From an uncultured Clostridia bacterium (GTDB lineage: Bacteria > Bacillota > Clostridia > Lachnospirales > Cellulosilyticaceae), in contig CALJNR010000028.1 in assembly GCA_937981575.1 (NCBI GenBank), positions 53,689 to 117,688 on the forward strand: DNA of 64,000 bases, in the 5' to 3' direction. Positions 25,702 through 34,450 of the stretch are shown here, in pieces. Position 1 is the first letter of the stretch. The number at the start of each line of letters is the position of its first letter. The notes below the pieces were generated by a model. The model had not been told where the DNA came from. It did not search any database and saw only the letters and a program-made list of their open reading frames with translations. The translations under genes were made by a program, and so were the position numbers.

Positions 25702-26511
25702 ATGATAGAATTGTTAAAAAAATATAAAGTTGCTGGATTATTATTTATCATGATTGCTGCTAATATAGGCTGGTTAATCTTCTTAGCAAATAGAGATAAG
25801 CCAGTATCTGTTCAATTAAATCATTTAAGCAGTCAATCAGCTGCTTTATCTGAAGAGAATAGCGGCGACTTGTTTAGTCTGCAAAAGGAGAGCGTATCTG
25901 AAAGTGAAGAGCACAGTAAAATGAAAGAAGCAATAGATCATGAATTTACGGCCGATGAAATTCAACTCCAAAAAGAGCAGTTGCCGGCTATGAATTTAGA
26001 CAAAATACTGACTCAAGAAAAAAGTGTAAAGGTTCCCATCTTTATATGCGGAGCAGTAGCTGAACCTGGGGTCTATTATGTTGAAAAGAGTGCCATTGTC
26101 AATGATGTTGTACTAATGAGCGGCGGATTTACAAGTGAGGCAGACAGTACTTATTTAAACCTAGCCAGTATCATTTTGCCTAATCAGAAAATATATATTC
26201 CTAAAATCGGCGAAGAAATTGACAAAAAGATAAATTCATACGACAATATAGAAGTAGGCGTAAATCAAGAAATTCAAATAAATGGTCAAAAAGCTAATGG
26301 AAATCAGAATACCCAGCAAGGGCTTATCAATATTAATACTGCAACTGAAAAGGAACTTCAGACACTTTCAGGAATCGGAGAAGTTAAAGCTAAGGCGATT
26401 ATTGAATACCGCACAAGTACAGGACGCTTCAAGTCGATAGATGAACTATGTAATGTTTCGGGGATTGGCAGTAAAACATTAGAAAAAATCAAACCATTTA
26501 TTACGATATAA
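25702..26511 (+). CDS. comEA: Competence protein ComEA, DNA receptor
   Basis: ComEA binds incoming double-stranded DNA at the membrane. An N-terminal membrane helix (about 10-29) precedes a low-complexity acidic linker, an SLBB domain (about 112-165, VPIFICGAVAEPGVYYV) and a C-terminal helix-hairpin-helix DNA-binding domain (INTATEKELQTLSGIGEVKA and VSGIGSKTLEKIKPF). The length of 269 aa is slightly above the Bacillus protein. It is separated from comEC by three genes of other function, unlike Bacillus comEA-comEB-comEC. Confidence 0.92.
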   Translation: MIELLKKYKVAGLLFIMIAANIGWLIFLANRDKPVSVQLNHLSSQSAALSEENSGDLFSLQKESVSESEEHSKMKEAIDHEFTADEIQLQKEQLPAMNLDKILTQEKSVKVPIFICGAVAEPGVYYVEKSAIVNDVVLMSGGFTSEADSTYLNLASIILPNQKIYIPKIGEEIDKKINSYDNIEVGVNQEIQINGQKANGNQNTQQGLININTATEKELQTLSGIGEVKAKAIIEYRTSTGRFKSIDELCNVSGIGSKTLEKIKPFITI

Positions 26512-26527
26512 AAGGAGGCCAAGAAGG

Positions 26528-27214
26528 ATGAAAAATAAAATATTAGTTGTAGATGATGAAAAACTCATTGTAAAAGGCATAAAATTTAGTTTAGAACAAG
26601 AAGGCTGGGAAGTAGATGCAGCTTATGATGGAGAAGAGGCGCTTAATTATGTAAGAAACGATAAGTATGACGTCATGATATTAGATGTTATGCTTCCCAA
26701 ATATAATGGGCTTGAAGTATGTCAGCTGGTTAGGGAGTTTTCAACTATTCCGATCATTATGCTTACTGCTAAAGGAGAAGATATGGATAAAATTATGGGG
26801 CTTGAATATGGTGCTGACGATTATGTTACAAAGCCATTTAATATTCTAGAACTTAAGGCCAGGATAAAGGCCATTTTAAGAAGATCAACCCATGTGGAAA
26901 AAGAACCTAATAAAAAGATTATTGAAGTAGGGGATCTGCGGTTGGAAGTAAACAGCCGGCGTGTTTTCATAAAAACTCAGGAAATTAACCTTACAGCTAA
27001 AGAATTTGACATGTTGGAGCTTTTTGCAACACACCCTGGAAAAGTATACAGCCGAGATCAGCTGCTTGATACAATATGGGGACATGAATATCCAGGAGAT
27101 GTAAGAACTGTAGACGTTCATGTCCGTAGATTAAGAGAAAAAATAGAGCCAAGTCCGGGACAGCCTGAATACATCTATACGAAGTGGGGGGTAGGTTACT
27201 ATTTTAAAGATTAA
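26528..27214 (+). CDS. Response regulator, OmpR/PhoB family, WalR-like
   Basis: A receiver domain (phosphoacceptor D53 in MILDVMLP, Lys in VTKPF) is joined to a winged-helix DNA-binding domain. The C-terminal region RTVDVHVRRLREKIEPSP with YIYTKWGVGYYF is close to WalR/YycF, the regulator of wall metabolism. Length (228 aa) is standard. The cognate kinase starts one base after its stop. WalR identity is inference from similarity and the wall context. Confidence 0.9.
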   Translation: MKNKILVVDDEKLIVKGIKFSLEQEGWEVDAAYDGEEALNYVRNDKYDVMILDVMLPKYNGLEVCQLVREFSTIPIIMLTAKGEDMDKIMGLEYGADDYVTKPFNILELKARIKAILRRSTHVEKEPNKKIIEVGDLRLEVNSRRVFIKTQEINLTAKEFDMLELFATHPGKVYSRDQLLDTIWGHEYPGDVRTVDVHVRRLREKIEPSPGQPEYIYTKWGVGYYFKD

Positions 27215-27215
27215 A

Positions 27216-28652
27216 ATGAAGTGGTTTCAAAGTTTAAGATGGAGGTTGTTTATTTTATTTTTTATTGTCAGCTATTTGCCTCTTACCATTTTTTCTACTG
27301 TTTTGCTTGGTAGAATGGAGACCTATTTTATTAAAAAAAGTGAGCTTGAGTGGTTAAGCAAAGCAAACGGCATTGCCATGCAGATTAAAGAAGCTAATTA
27401 TTTAAAAGAAAATAAGAACTATAATCTTTTTAAATCACTGATAAAAAGCAGAAGTCATGAAAAAGATTTAAACTGCAGAATTGTAGTAGTAGATAATCTA
27501 GGATTTGTTGTTGCTGATTCCAGCGGGACAGCACTTAATAAAACGATAATGAATCAACAAGTTTTTTCAGCTCTTAGTAGGCAGGATAAAGCAGAAAAAG
27601 CACCAGATGCCCATATTATGACTGCGGCAGTATCGGTAGTAGATAAGGATGACAAAAACAAAGTACTAGGGGCTGTTATCTTATCAGCAAATATTGATGA
27701 TATTTATAGTTCTCTGGACACAATGAAAAGTCAGGTTTACCTGCTTTCTTTGGCTACTAGTTTATTTACGGGACTTCTTAGTTTTATAACTTCATCGTTT
27801 ATTACAAAGCCGCTTAAAACCTTGATGAAGTTTGTACAGCGTATTACACGCGGTCAATTAGAACAAAAGGTAGATGTTGTAGGCAAAGATGAGATTGCTG
27901 AACTAGGCAATGCTTTTAACCACATGGCTGAGCAGCTGCAGCAGGTCGAACAATCAAGACAGGAATTTGTTTCAAATGTGTCCCATGAGCTTAAAACACC
28001 ATTGTCGTCTATTAAAGTACTTACAGAATCACTTATTTTCCAAGATAATGTTCCAGTGGAAATGTATCAGGAATTTTTTCAGGATATCAACTCAGAAGTG
28101 GATAGACTTAACAACATTATTTCAGATTTATTAACACTTGTAAGACTGGATCAACGGGAAATTCCAATGAATATTACAAGTGTAGATTTAAATGAAATGA
28201 CTCAAAATATACTCAAGCGGCTTATTCCGCTTGCTAAGAAAAAAGAAATAAAACTTGTTTATGAAAGTCACAAAGATATTACGGCTGAAATTGATGAAGT
28301 TAAATTTACATTGGCACTTTCAAATTTGATAGAAAATGCAATTAAATACACACCTAGCGGAGGAGATGTAAAAGTCATTATACAAAGTGACCTGCAGGAT
28401 GCTTTTATTACTATACAAGATACTGGAATCGGCATTGCAAAGCAGGAGCAGTCTAAAATATTTGAGAGGTTTTATAGAACTGATAAAACAAGGAACAGGG
28501 AAACAGGCGGAACAGGTCTTGGCCTCGCTATAACTTATAAGACAATTGTAATGCACAATGGGTCAATACAAGTAGAAAGCGAAGAAGGTGAAGGGTCTAC
28601 ATTTATTGTACAAGTCCCACTACGCCATACATGGGAAGGAGTAGTTAGATGA
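27216..28652 (+). CDS. Sensor histidine kinase, WalK-like
   Basis: The protein has two membrane helices (about 10-30 and 172-194) with an extracytoplasmic sensor domain between them, a HAMP linker (about 195-245), a HisKA domain with H257 in NVSHELKTPLSSIK, and an ATPase domain (N box NLIENAIKYT, G1 DTGIGI, G2 TGGTGLGLAI). No cytoplasmic PAS domain is evident, so it is shorter than Bacillus WalK. It overlaps the GerMN lipoprotein gene by 4 bases, which suggests a functional set. Confidence 0.9.
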   Translation: MKWFQSLRWRLFILFFIVSYLPLTIFSTVLLGRMETYFIKKSELEWLSKANGIAMQIKEANYLKENKNYNLFKSLIKSRSHEKDLNCRIVVVDNLGFVVADSSGTALNKTIMNQQVFSALSRQDKAEKAPDAHIMTAAVSVVDKDDKNKVLGAVILSANIDDIYSSLDTMKSQVYLLSLATSLFTGLLSFITSSFITKPLKTLMKFVQRITRGQLEQKVDVVGKDEIAELGNAFNHMAEQLQQVEQSRQEFVSNVSHELKTPLSSIKVLTESLIFQDNVPVEMYQEFFQDINSEVDRLNNIISDLLTLVRLDQREIPMNITSVDLNEMTQNILKRLIPLAKKKEIKLVYESHKDITAEIDEVKFTLALSNLIENAIKYTPSGGDVKVIIQSDLQDAFITIQDTGIGIAKQEQSKIFERFYRTDKTRNRETGGTGLGLAITYKTIVMHNGSIQVESEEGEGSTFIVQVPLRHTWEGVVR

Positions 28653-29584
28653 AAATAAAAAAGACAGCTATAGCAGTTATGCTGCTATTTATACTACCCC
28701 TTATTCTGGCTTCTTGTAATAAGAATTTACCCCAAGGAAAAGTAAAAGATACTGTTACGGTATACTTTGCAGATTATGGGAGAGGGAGCCTTTTTTCTGA
28801 AAACATCCCTATAGATTATGACGAAATAAAGACCAATCGGGATAAGACTCAGTTTATTATTAATGCTTTACGTAAAGGGTCTCAGTCTACGGCTATACAA
28901 ACTAATGTGGATATGCCTATTCAAGAGGTTAATTTGGATGACCGACTGGCGTATGTACTTTTTGATAAGCAGTACAATCAATTAAGTTCACAAGAACAGA
29001 TGGGGATTAGAGCTTCACTCGTTTATTCGCTGACAGAGTTAAGTTTTATAGAACGGGTGGAATTTTTTGTTGATGACACGCCGATTCTGAATATTAATGG
29101 ACAAGCAATAGGGGCAATTTCGCGAAATGATATTATATTAAATGTACTTAATCCAAACCCACCAACAACGATTCAGACCGTTACGCTGTATTTCATTAGT
29201 TCAGATGGCAAGAGCTTGGTCAAAGAACAAAGAGATATTCAAGTTAATAATAGTATTGCTCTCGAGAGGTATATCATTGAAGAGCTGATTAAGGGCCCTA
29301 AGCAAGAAGGCATATTTCCGGCAATTCCAAAAGAAACCGTTATGAATGATATTAATACAAAAGAAGGTGTCTGCCAGGTTGATTTATCTTTTGATATAAA
29401 ATCCAAGCATTTTACAACATCTGAAAGCAAAGCCCTTATGATTTATTCGATAGTTAATTCACTTACTGAATTAAACCGTATTCAAAAAGTAGCTTTTTTA
29501 ATTGATGGAAAAAAAGAGATAGAATTCAGTAAGGATATAGATCTAAGTGAGTTTTTTGAAAGAAAGGAAGCTTTGATTGAATAA
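28649..29584 (+). CDS. Lipoprotein with two GerMN domains
   Basis: A lipoprotein signal with lipobox LASC (C23) is followed by two GerMN repeats (about 37-165 and 175-300), each with the pattern YFADYGRG or YFISSDGKSL near its start and a Leu-rich ELSFIERV/ELNRIQKV segment. GerMN domains occur in the spore germination protein GerM and in LpqB-type lipoproteins that sit beside two-component systems. Here it is coupled to the kinase, so a sensing or wall role (LpqB-like) is as likely as germination. Confidence 0.88.
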   Translation: MKIKKTAIAVMLLFILPLILASCNKNLPQGKVKDTVTVYFADYGRGSLFSENIPIDYDEIKTNRDKTQFIINALRKGSQSTAIQTNVDMPIQEVNLDDRLAYVLFDKQYNQLSSQEQMGIRASLVYSLTELSFIERVEFFVDDTPILNINGQAIGAISRNDIILNVLNPNPPTTIQTVTLYFISSDGKSLVKEQRDIQVNNSIALERYIIEELIKGPKQEGIFPAIPKETVMNDINTKEGVCQVDLSFDIKSKHFTTSESKALMIYSIVNSLTELNRIQKVAFLIDGKKEIEFSKDIDLSEFFERKEALIE

Positions 29585-31889
29585 AATAAAAAGACCTGTC
29601 GTAAAAATGACGCTTTGGCTCATTATAGGTATTTTAGGGGGAACAGTGTATAAAGAGCATATACACCTTTTCCCTCTTTTTTTGTCTGCTGTAGGATTGA
29701 TGCTGGCTATAAACAGTCAGCAAAGTTATCAAATAGCATTTTTATGGTTAAGTATACTGTGTTTCGGTTTAGTTATAGTTATTTTTCATCCAGTATACAC
29801 AGATGAAAAGTATTTTTTAGAAAATGAGCAGCTTAAGGTAGAAGGCGAAGTCGTAAAGATTGCAGTAGGCAATTATAGTGATACCCTTACATTGCAGAAA
29901 GTTAAGATCGAAGTTCAAAATAAAATGCGTCCAATACGGGCTAAAATTACAGTTAGAATTCCAAAAAAACATGATCTGACACATCACGATAGAATTATAA
30001 TAATAGGAACGGTTATAAGATCTCTGCCAAAAATGAATCCAAGCGATAAGGATTATATAAAATTTTTAAGAAGTCAAGGCGTTTCAGCGACGCTTCAAGC
30101 CGAAAGGATGAGTGTAAATAAGAAGTGTTCAAAAATTCATATGCCAGCAATAGACTTTTTGTCACGCGCTATTGATATGCTTTATGAGGGCAAAGACCAA
30201 GGGGTTATGAAGACTTTACTTATAGGTGATAAAGATGATTTATCAGATGATATTTATACAACCTATTCAAGAGCTGGCATTGGACATGTTTTAGCGATAT
30301 CTGGTTTTCATATTGCACTCCTTATTTCTGTAATGCATGGTCTTTTGAGTTTTTTAGGAATACCTTATACCCCTAAATATTTATCGATTGGAGCTGTTAT
30401 ATGGATCTACGGTGTTTTAACAGGAGCCAGTATATCAACCCTAAGGGCTTGTATTATGGCCACCATCATCATAGCCGCAAGATGTATATGGGAGGAAGAA
30501 GACCTGCCAACCAGCTTGGCATTTGCTGCTGCAGTACTTCTTATTATAAATCCCTTCCAGCTGTATCAAGCAGGCTTTCAGCTTTCATTTACGGCTGTTG
30601 CAAGTTTATTGGCATGCCGACATATTCTCTCAGAATTAGAGCTTAGGGTCTCGAAAAAATGCTTTAAGATCCTTAGTCTATTTATGCCTTGGATAACTGT
30701 AACACTTGGCACTTATCCTGTTTTAGCGGTGCACTTTTATGAGATACCGTTTATCAGCAGTCTGCTTAATCTTTTTCTGATTCCAGTTTTTTCAGTTATA
30801 ATTGTTCTAGGGTGGCTAAGTCTTGTTGTAAGTACTGTCAGTTTAAGCCTAGCACTGTTTACAGCCCAGCTGGTTGTCTTTTTTCTGAATATGACACAGT
30901 ATATAGGGGAAAAGGTTTTAGCGGTGCCGCTTGCTACATTATGTACCGGAAAACCCGAATTTATCAGTCTCTTAATCTATTATGGATTATTAAATATAGT
31001 TTTTTTTGCAATAATAGGTTATATTAAAAAGGAAATATTCATGTATACGGCAGCTGCAGCAGCGGGGATGATCTTGCTTTTCGCTCAAATAACTCCAAAC
31101 GCATTAGAATTAACTTATCTATATATTGGACAAGGAGATGCAGCAGTTATTCAAACACCAGGCAGAAATCTTATTATGATTGACGGAGGCGATTTCGGCA
31201 AAGGAAAAACATTGGAAAGATATGTGAAATACCGAGGGCATAAGACAATTTCCGCTTTTATTTTGTCCCATTCCGATGCTGATCATATAGGAGGCCTCAT
31301 CGAATTATTAGATCAAGGGGTTAAGGTTAACCGACTATTTATTTCAAAATCAGATACATCAGATCTAATGAATGAGTTGCTCGATAAGTGCCGGAAACAA
31401 AAAACAACTGTTTATGCCGTTGGCAGCCAGGATGAGTTTTATATAGATAATATACAAATTCTTTTTTTAACCCCTTTTAGTACTCAAAAGTCTGGTGATA
31501 ACAACAATAACTCCTTAGGGTGCCTGTTAAGGTATAAACACTTTTCGGCAGTATTTACAGGAGATATGGATCAAACTATTGAGCGTCAGATGAGTAAGCT
31601 ACTTGATGCGGTTACTGTTTTAAAAGTCAGTCACCACGGATCCCGCACAGGAACGTCAGAAGAGTTGATTTTAAGAGCAAGACCGGAAATTGCAGTTATT
31701 AGCTGTGGTCTCAATAACCGATATAATCATCCTCATAAAAATACTTTAGATACACTTGGTAAATATCATATTAATCTGCTAAGAACGGATCAGCAAGGTG
31801 CTGTTTCTATTAGGACAAATGGCGAAGAAATGTCATACTATACACAGATAAAGGGGGACTCGTATGATAAAAAATCAAAATTCAGATAG
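29577..31889 (+). CDS. comEC: DNA internalisation channel ComEC/Rec2
   Basis: ComEC forms the membrane channel for single-stranded DNA uptake. Domains in order are an N-terminal membrane and OB-like DUF4131 region (about 1-180), the polytopic Competence domain (about 205-490, AISGFHIALLISVMHG and GASISTLRACIMA) and a metallo-beta-lactamase domain (about 510-755, ILSHSDADHIGGL, KVSHHGSRTGTS). At 770 aa it is complete. The start appears to be a TTG overlapping the end of the GerMN gene, with GAAAGGAAG upstream. It overlaps holA by 26 bases. Confidence 0.93.
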   Translation: MNKIKRPVVKMTLWLIIGILGGTVYKEHIHLFPLFLSAVGLMLAINSQQSYQIAFLWLSILCFGLVIVIFHPVYTDEKYFLENEQLKVEGEVVKIAVGNYSDTLTLQKVKIEVQNKMRPIRAKITVRIPKKHDLTHHDRIIIIGTVIRSLPKMNPSDKDYIKFLRSQGVSATLQAERMSVNKKCSKIHMPAIDFLSRAIDMLYEGKDQGVMKTLLIGDKDDLSDDIYTTYSRAGIGHVLAISGFHIALLISVMHGLLSFLGIPYTPKYLSIGAVIWIYGVLTGASISTLRACIMATIIIAARCIWEEEDLPTSLAFAAAVLLIINPFQLYQAGFQLSFTAVASLLACRHILSELELRVSKKCFKILSLFMPWITVTLGTYPVLAVHFYEIPFISSLLNLFLIPVFSVIIVLGWLSLVVSTVSLSLALFTAQLVVFFLNMTQYIGEKVLAVPLATLCTGKPEFISLLIYYGLLNIVFFAIIGYIKKEIFMYTAAAAAGMILLFAQITPNALELTYLYIGQGDAAVIQTPGRNLIMIDGGDFGKGKTLERYVKYRGHKTISAFILSHSDADHIGGLIELLDQGVKVNRLFISKSDTSDLMNELLDKCRKQKTTVYAVGSQDEFYIDNIQILFLTPFSTQKSGDNNNNSLGCLLRYKHFSAVFTGDMDQTIERQMSKLLDAVTVLKVSHHGSRTGTSEELILRARPEIAVISCGLNNRYNHPHKNTLDTLGKYHINLLRTDQQGAVSIRTNGEEMSYYTQIKGDSYDKKSKFR

Positions 31890-32841
31890 ATGCTACTTGC
31901 TTTTAGGAGAAGATCAATGGACTAAAAGCCAGTTTGTTTGTGAAATTAAAAATAAAATATTATCTTTAGGCAATGAAATGATGAACTATTTCGAGTTGAA
32001 AGACAAAGAAATAACTTTATCAAAGATTGCAGATAGTATAGAAACATTGCCATTTTTTGCAGACCAAAAACTAATCTATATTAAAGATTCGGGGTTTTTG
32101 AAAGCTGGAAAAAAAGAAGATACAGATAAATTTGAAACGCTTATTAAGACACTGCCTGAACATGTTGTGCTTATTATAGATGAAAAAGAAACAGATAAAC
32201 GTAGCAAGTTATATAAGACAATTCATAGCTTATATACAGTTATTGTGTTTGACTATCCAGGAGAAGATAAAGTTTTTGAAATGCTGCGTAAGCAAGCTGC
32301 TGTACTTCAGCTTAATATAGATTCACATGTTTTAACCTATTTTTTAAGAAATATGCCTGAAGATATCGCTTATATAATGGGAGAATTCAATAAATTATGT
32401 GATTATGCAGGAACCCATAAAGTTACACAATCTGTAATTGATGCGGTGTGTATTTTTTCTTTAGAAAAAAGGATTTTTGAACTGGTTAAAAAAGTAGCTC
32501 AGCGTAACACAAAAGAAGCTTTTCAAATATATCATACGCTTATTGAAAGCAAAGAATCTCCCATCGGGATTCTTGTGTTAATTGCAAGGCAGTATCGTGT
32601 CATGCTTCAAGTTAAATATTTACTGAAAAACAAAATACCCTCAAAGGAAATTGCGAGCAAGTTAAAGCTTCCTTTTTTTGCATTAAAAGATCTAGCTGAA
32701 CAAGTTAGACTTTATAGCTTCAAAGATCTTCAAGATATCTTAATAAAGTGCCTGGAAACAGATAAAGATATAAAAAGCGGAAAGATGGATGGCATAAAGC
32801 GTGTAGAAGTTCTCATTATGGAATGTCTGCATACAAATTAA
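31864..32841 (+). CDS. holA: DNA polymerase III delta subunit
   Basis: HolA is the clamp-loader subunit that opens the beta clamp. The 325-aa product has the family N terminus (CYLLLGEDQWTKSQFV), the IDEKETDKRSKLYK segment and the C-terminal helical collar (ARQYRVMLQVKYLL). The position between comEC and rpsT is conserved with Bacillus. The ATG overlaps the end of comEC and is preceded by AAAGGGGG. Confidence 0.92.
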   Translation: MIKNQNSDRCYLLLGEDQWTKSQFVCEIKNKILSLGNEMMNYFELKDKEITLSKIADSIETLPFFADQKLIYIKDSGFLKAGKKEDTDKFETLIKTLPEHVVLIIDEKETDKRSKLYKTIHSLYTVIVFDYPGEDKVFEMLRKQAAVLQLNIDSHVLTYFLRNMPEDIAYIMGEFNKLCDYAGTHKVTQSVIDAVCIFSLEKRIFELVKKVAQRNTKEAFQIYHTLIESKESPIGILVLIARQYRVMLQVKYLLKNKIPSKEIASKLKLPFFALKDLAEQVRLYSFKDLQDILIKCLETDKDIKSGKMDGIKRVEVLIMECLHTN

Positions 32842-32893
32842 TACGCATAAAACAAAAAGACCTTAAGAGGTCTTTTTGTTTTATGCGTATTAA
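32838..32893. terminator. Bidirectional terminator between holA and rpsT
   Basis: A perfect 25-bp inverted repeat (32838-32862 with 32869-32893) with a 6-base loop serves both convergent genes. The left arm includes the holA stop codon. Confidence 0.93.
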
Positions 32894-32896
32894 TGA

Positions 32897-33160
32897 TTAA
32901 GCAAGTGCATTCACTAATTTTGCAAGTGTAGATTTTTTGCGTGCAGCTGTTTTTTTGTGATAAATGCCTTTTGATGCGGCTTTATCAATAGCTTTAACAG
33001 CAGCTGTTAATGCTTGTTGAGCAACGCTTAAATCTTTTGCATCTGTAGCTAGAACTACTTTTTTAATTTGAGTCTTAACCGCTGAACGAATTGAACGATT
33101 ACGAGCTGTTTTTGTTGCGATAACTTTAATACGCTTTTTTGCTGATTTAATATTTGCCAT
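32897..33160 (-). CDS. rpsT: 30S ribosomal protein S20
   Basis: An 87-aa basic helical protein that binds 16S rRNA early in assembly. The start is the ATG of MANIKSAKKRIKVIATKT, with GGAGGTG nine bases upstream; a longer in-frame version would add 11 residues that include this ribosome site, so it was rejected. The segment GIYHKKTAARKKSTLAK is typical of the C-terminal half. The gene opposes its neighbours, as in Bacillus, between holA and gpr. Confidence 0.96.
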   Translation of the reverse strand: MANIKSAKKRIKVIATKTARNRSIRSAVKTQIKKVVLATDAKDLSVAQQALTAAVKAIDKAASKGIYHKKTAARKKSTLAKLVNALA

Positions 33161-33229
33161 GAGATGGCACCTCCATTCATATTCTATGGACACGGTTTGG
33201 GGAATTATGAACGGTTATAAAACAAGTTC

Positions 33230-33258
33230 ATTATACCTTGTTCTTGAGATTAAGTCAA
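33230..33258 (-). promoter_or_regulatory. Strong predicted sigma-A promoter of rpsT
   Basis: On the minus strand, TTGACT (33253-33258) and TATAAT (33230-33235) have a 17-base spacer. The leader to the start codon is about 65 bases. Confidence 0.85.
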
Positions 33259-33378
33259 TGGATTAAAGCATATCTGCTGATGTATACCACGAAAAATAAT
33301 GGTAAAGCTACTTAATATGAGCATAAGTTGTGTCAAACTCATAAGCTTAGGTAATGTCTAAATATAAGGAGAGAATCT

Positions 33379-34392
33379 ATGAATAACAATAACGCTAATA
33401 AAAATTGGTATCCACGAACAGATTTAGCTATTGAAATCAGCAGCAGTTTAAAACTTAATCAAGATAAAGATTATCAAATTCCAGGAGTAGAAGTAAGTAC
33501 GCAGCACATAGATGAATATGATATTAATCTAACCCATGTCATTGTCAAAGATGAAGAGGGTGAAAAAAACATGGGAAAACCTAAAGGAAAATATATTACT
33601 ATTGAGTGTCCTAATATTAAGCATAATGATCCCGAAGCACATAAAGAAGTCATCAATCTTCTGGCAGGGTCTATAGCAGAGCTCCTTCCAGAAAGAAACA
33701 AAAAAGATCTTGAGGTATTGGTAATCGGACTTGGCAACCGCTTTGCAACGCCAGATACTCTGGGCCCTGAGGTTGCTAATAAAGTTCTTGTAACAAGGCA
33801 CCTCCACCAAAAAATGCCGGAAGCTATAGATGATTCTGTATGCCGATTAAGCAGCTTTGCCCCAGGGGTTATGGGGCTTACGGGGATAGAGACAGCTGAA
33901 ATTATAAGTGGTGTCAGCGAAAAAACCCAGCCGGACTGTATTATTGCAATTGATGCATTAGCAGCAAGAAGTACGTCAAGGATTAATTCGACAATACAAA
34001 TTACAAATACGGGAATTTCTCCAGGAGCAGGTGTAGGGAATGCCCGAAAACAACTCAATGAGGAAACTATTGGATGTCCTGTAATCGCCATAGGCGTTCC
34101 AACAGTAGTTGATACTGCAACTTTAGTATCAGATGCCTTTGGACAACTGATTGCAAATATGCTGAAACAGGCTGAGCGCTCCGAAATTTATGAAATGCTT
34201 AAAGCTTTAAGCGACCAGGAGCAGTATGAACTGATAAGAGAGACCTTACTTCCAGAAGTTGCAGACTTATTTGTTACCCCAAAAGAAATTGATGAAGTTA
34301 TTGAATACCTGACTAACATTATCGCAAATGGTATTAATATTGCTGTCCATCCAGGCATAACAATTGATGATATTAATAAATATACTTTTTAG
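33379..34392 (+). CDS. gpr: GPR endopeptidase, germination protease
   Basis: GPR degrades small acid-soluble spore proteins during germination. It is made as a zymogen; the N terminus NWYPRTDLAIE matches the site where autoprocessing occurs between Asp and Leu in Bacillus, giving a propeptide of about 16 residues here. The segments VLVIGLGNRFATPDTLGPEV and SFAPGVMGLTGIET are family hallmarks. The length of 337 aa is close to the usual 320-370. It is followed by spoIIP, as in Bacillus. I could not find a convincing sigma-G promoter in the 120 bases upstream. Confidence 0.95.
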   Translation: MNNNNANKNWYPRTDLAIEISSSLKLNQDKDYQIPGVEVSTQHIDEYDINLTHVIVKDEEGEKNMGKPKGKYITIECPNIKHNDPEAHKEVINLLAGSIAELLPERNKKDLEVLVIGLGNRFATPDTLGPEVANKVLVTRHLHQKMPEAIDDSVCRLSSFAPGVMGLTGIETAEIISGVSEKTQPDCIIAIDALAARSTSRINSTIQITNTGISPGAGVGNARKQLNEETIGCPVIAIGVPTVVDTATLVSDAFGQLIANMLKQAERSEIYEMLKALSDQEQYELIRETLLPEVADLFVTPKEIDEVIEYLTNIIANGINIAVHPGITIDDINKYTF

Positions 34393-34421
34393 TCATAAAA
34401 CCTAAGACAAGGCTATACACT
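34393..34421 (+). promoter_or_regulatory. Candidate sigma-E promoter of spoIIP
   Basis: TCATAAA (34393-34399), 14 bases, then TATACACT (34414-34421) fits the sigma-E pattern KMATATT-N14-CATACANT with mismatches in the last two -35 bases and the first -10 base. The -10 lies about 30 bases before the spoIIP ATG. spoIIP is known to be sigma-E dependent in Bacillus. Confidence 0.5.
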
Positions 34422-34450
34422 AGTAAAAAGTAATAGATTGGGGGATTGCC

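Noticed and set aside
33310..33378. Sigma-G promoter for gpr
   Set aside because: GCATA and CATAAG elements occur but not with the expected spacing or -10 sequence.
33474..34091. A 205-codon open frame on the minus strand within gpr
   Set aside because: It is fully antisense to a well-conserved protease gene, has no ribosome site and its translation resembles no family. Several other long antisense frames (for example 42343-43068 opposite dnaJ and 11843-12295 opposite minD) were rejected for the same reason.
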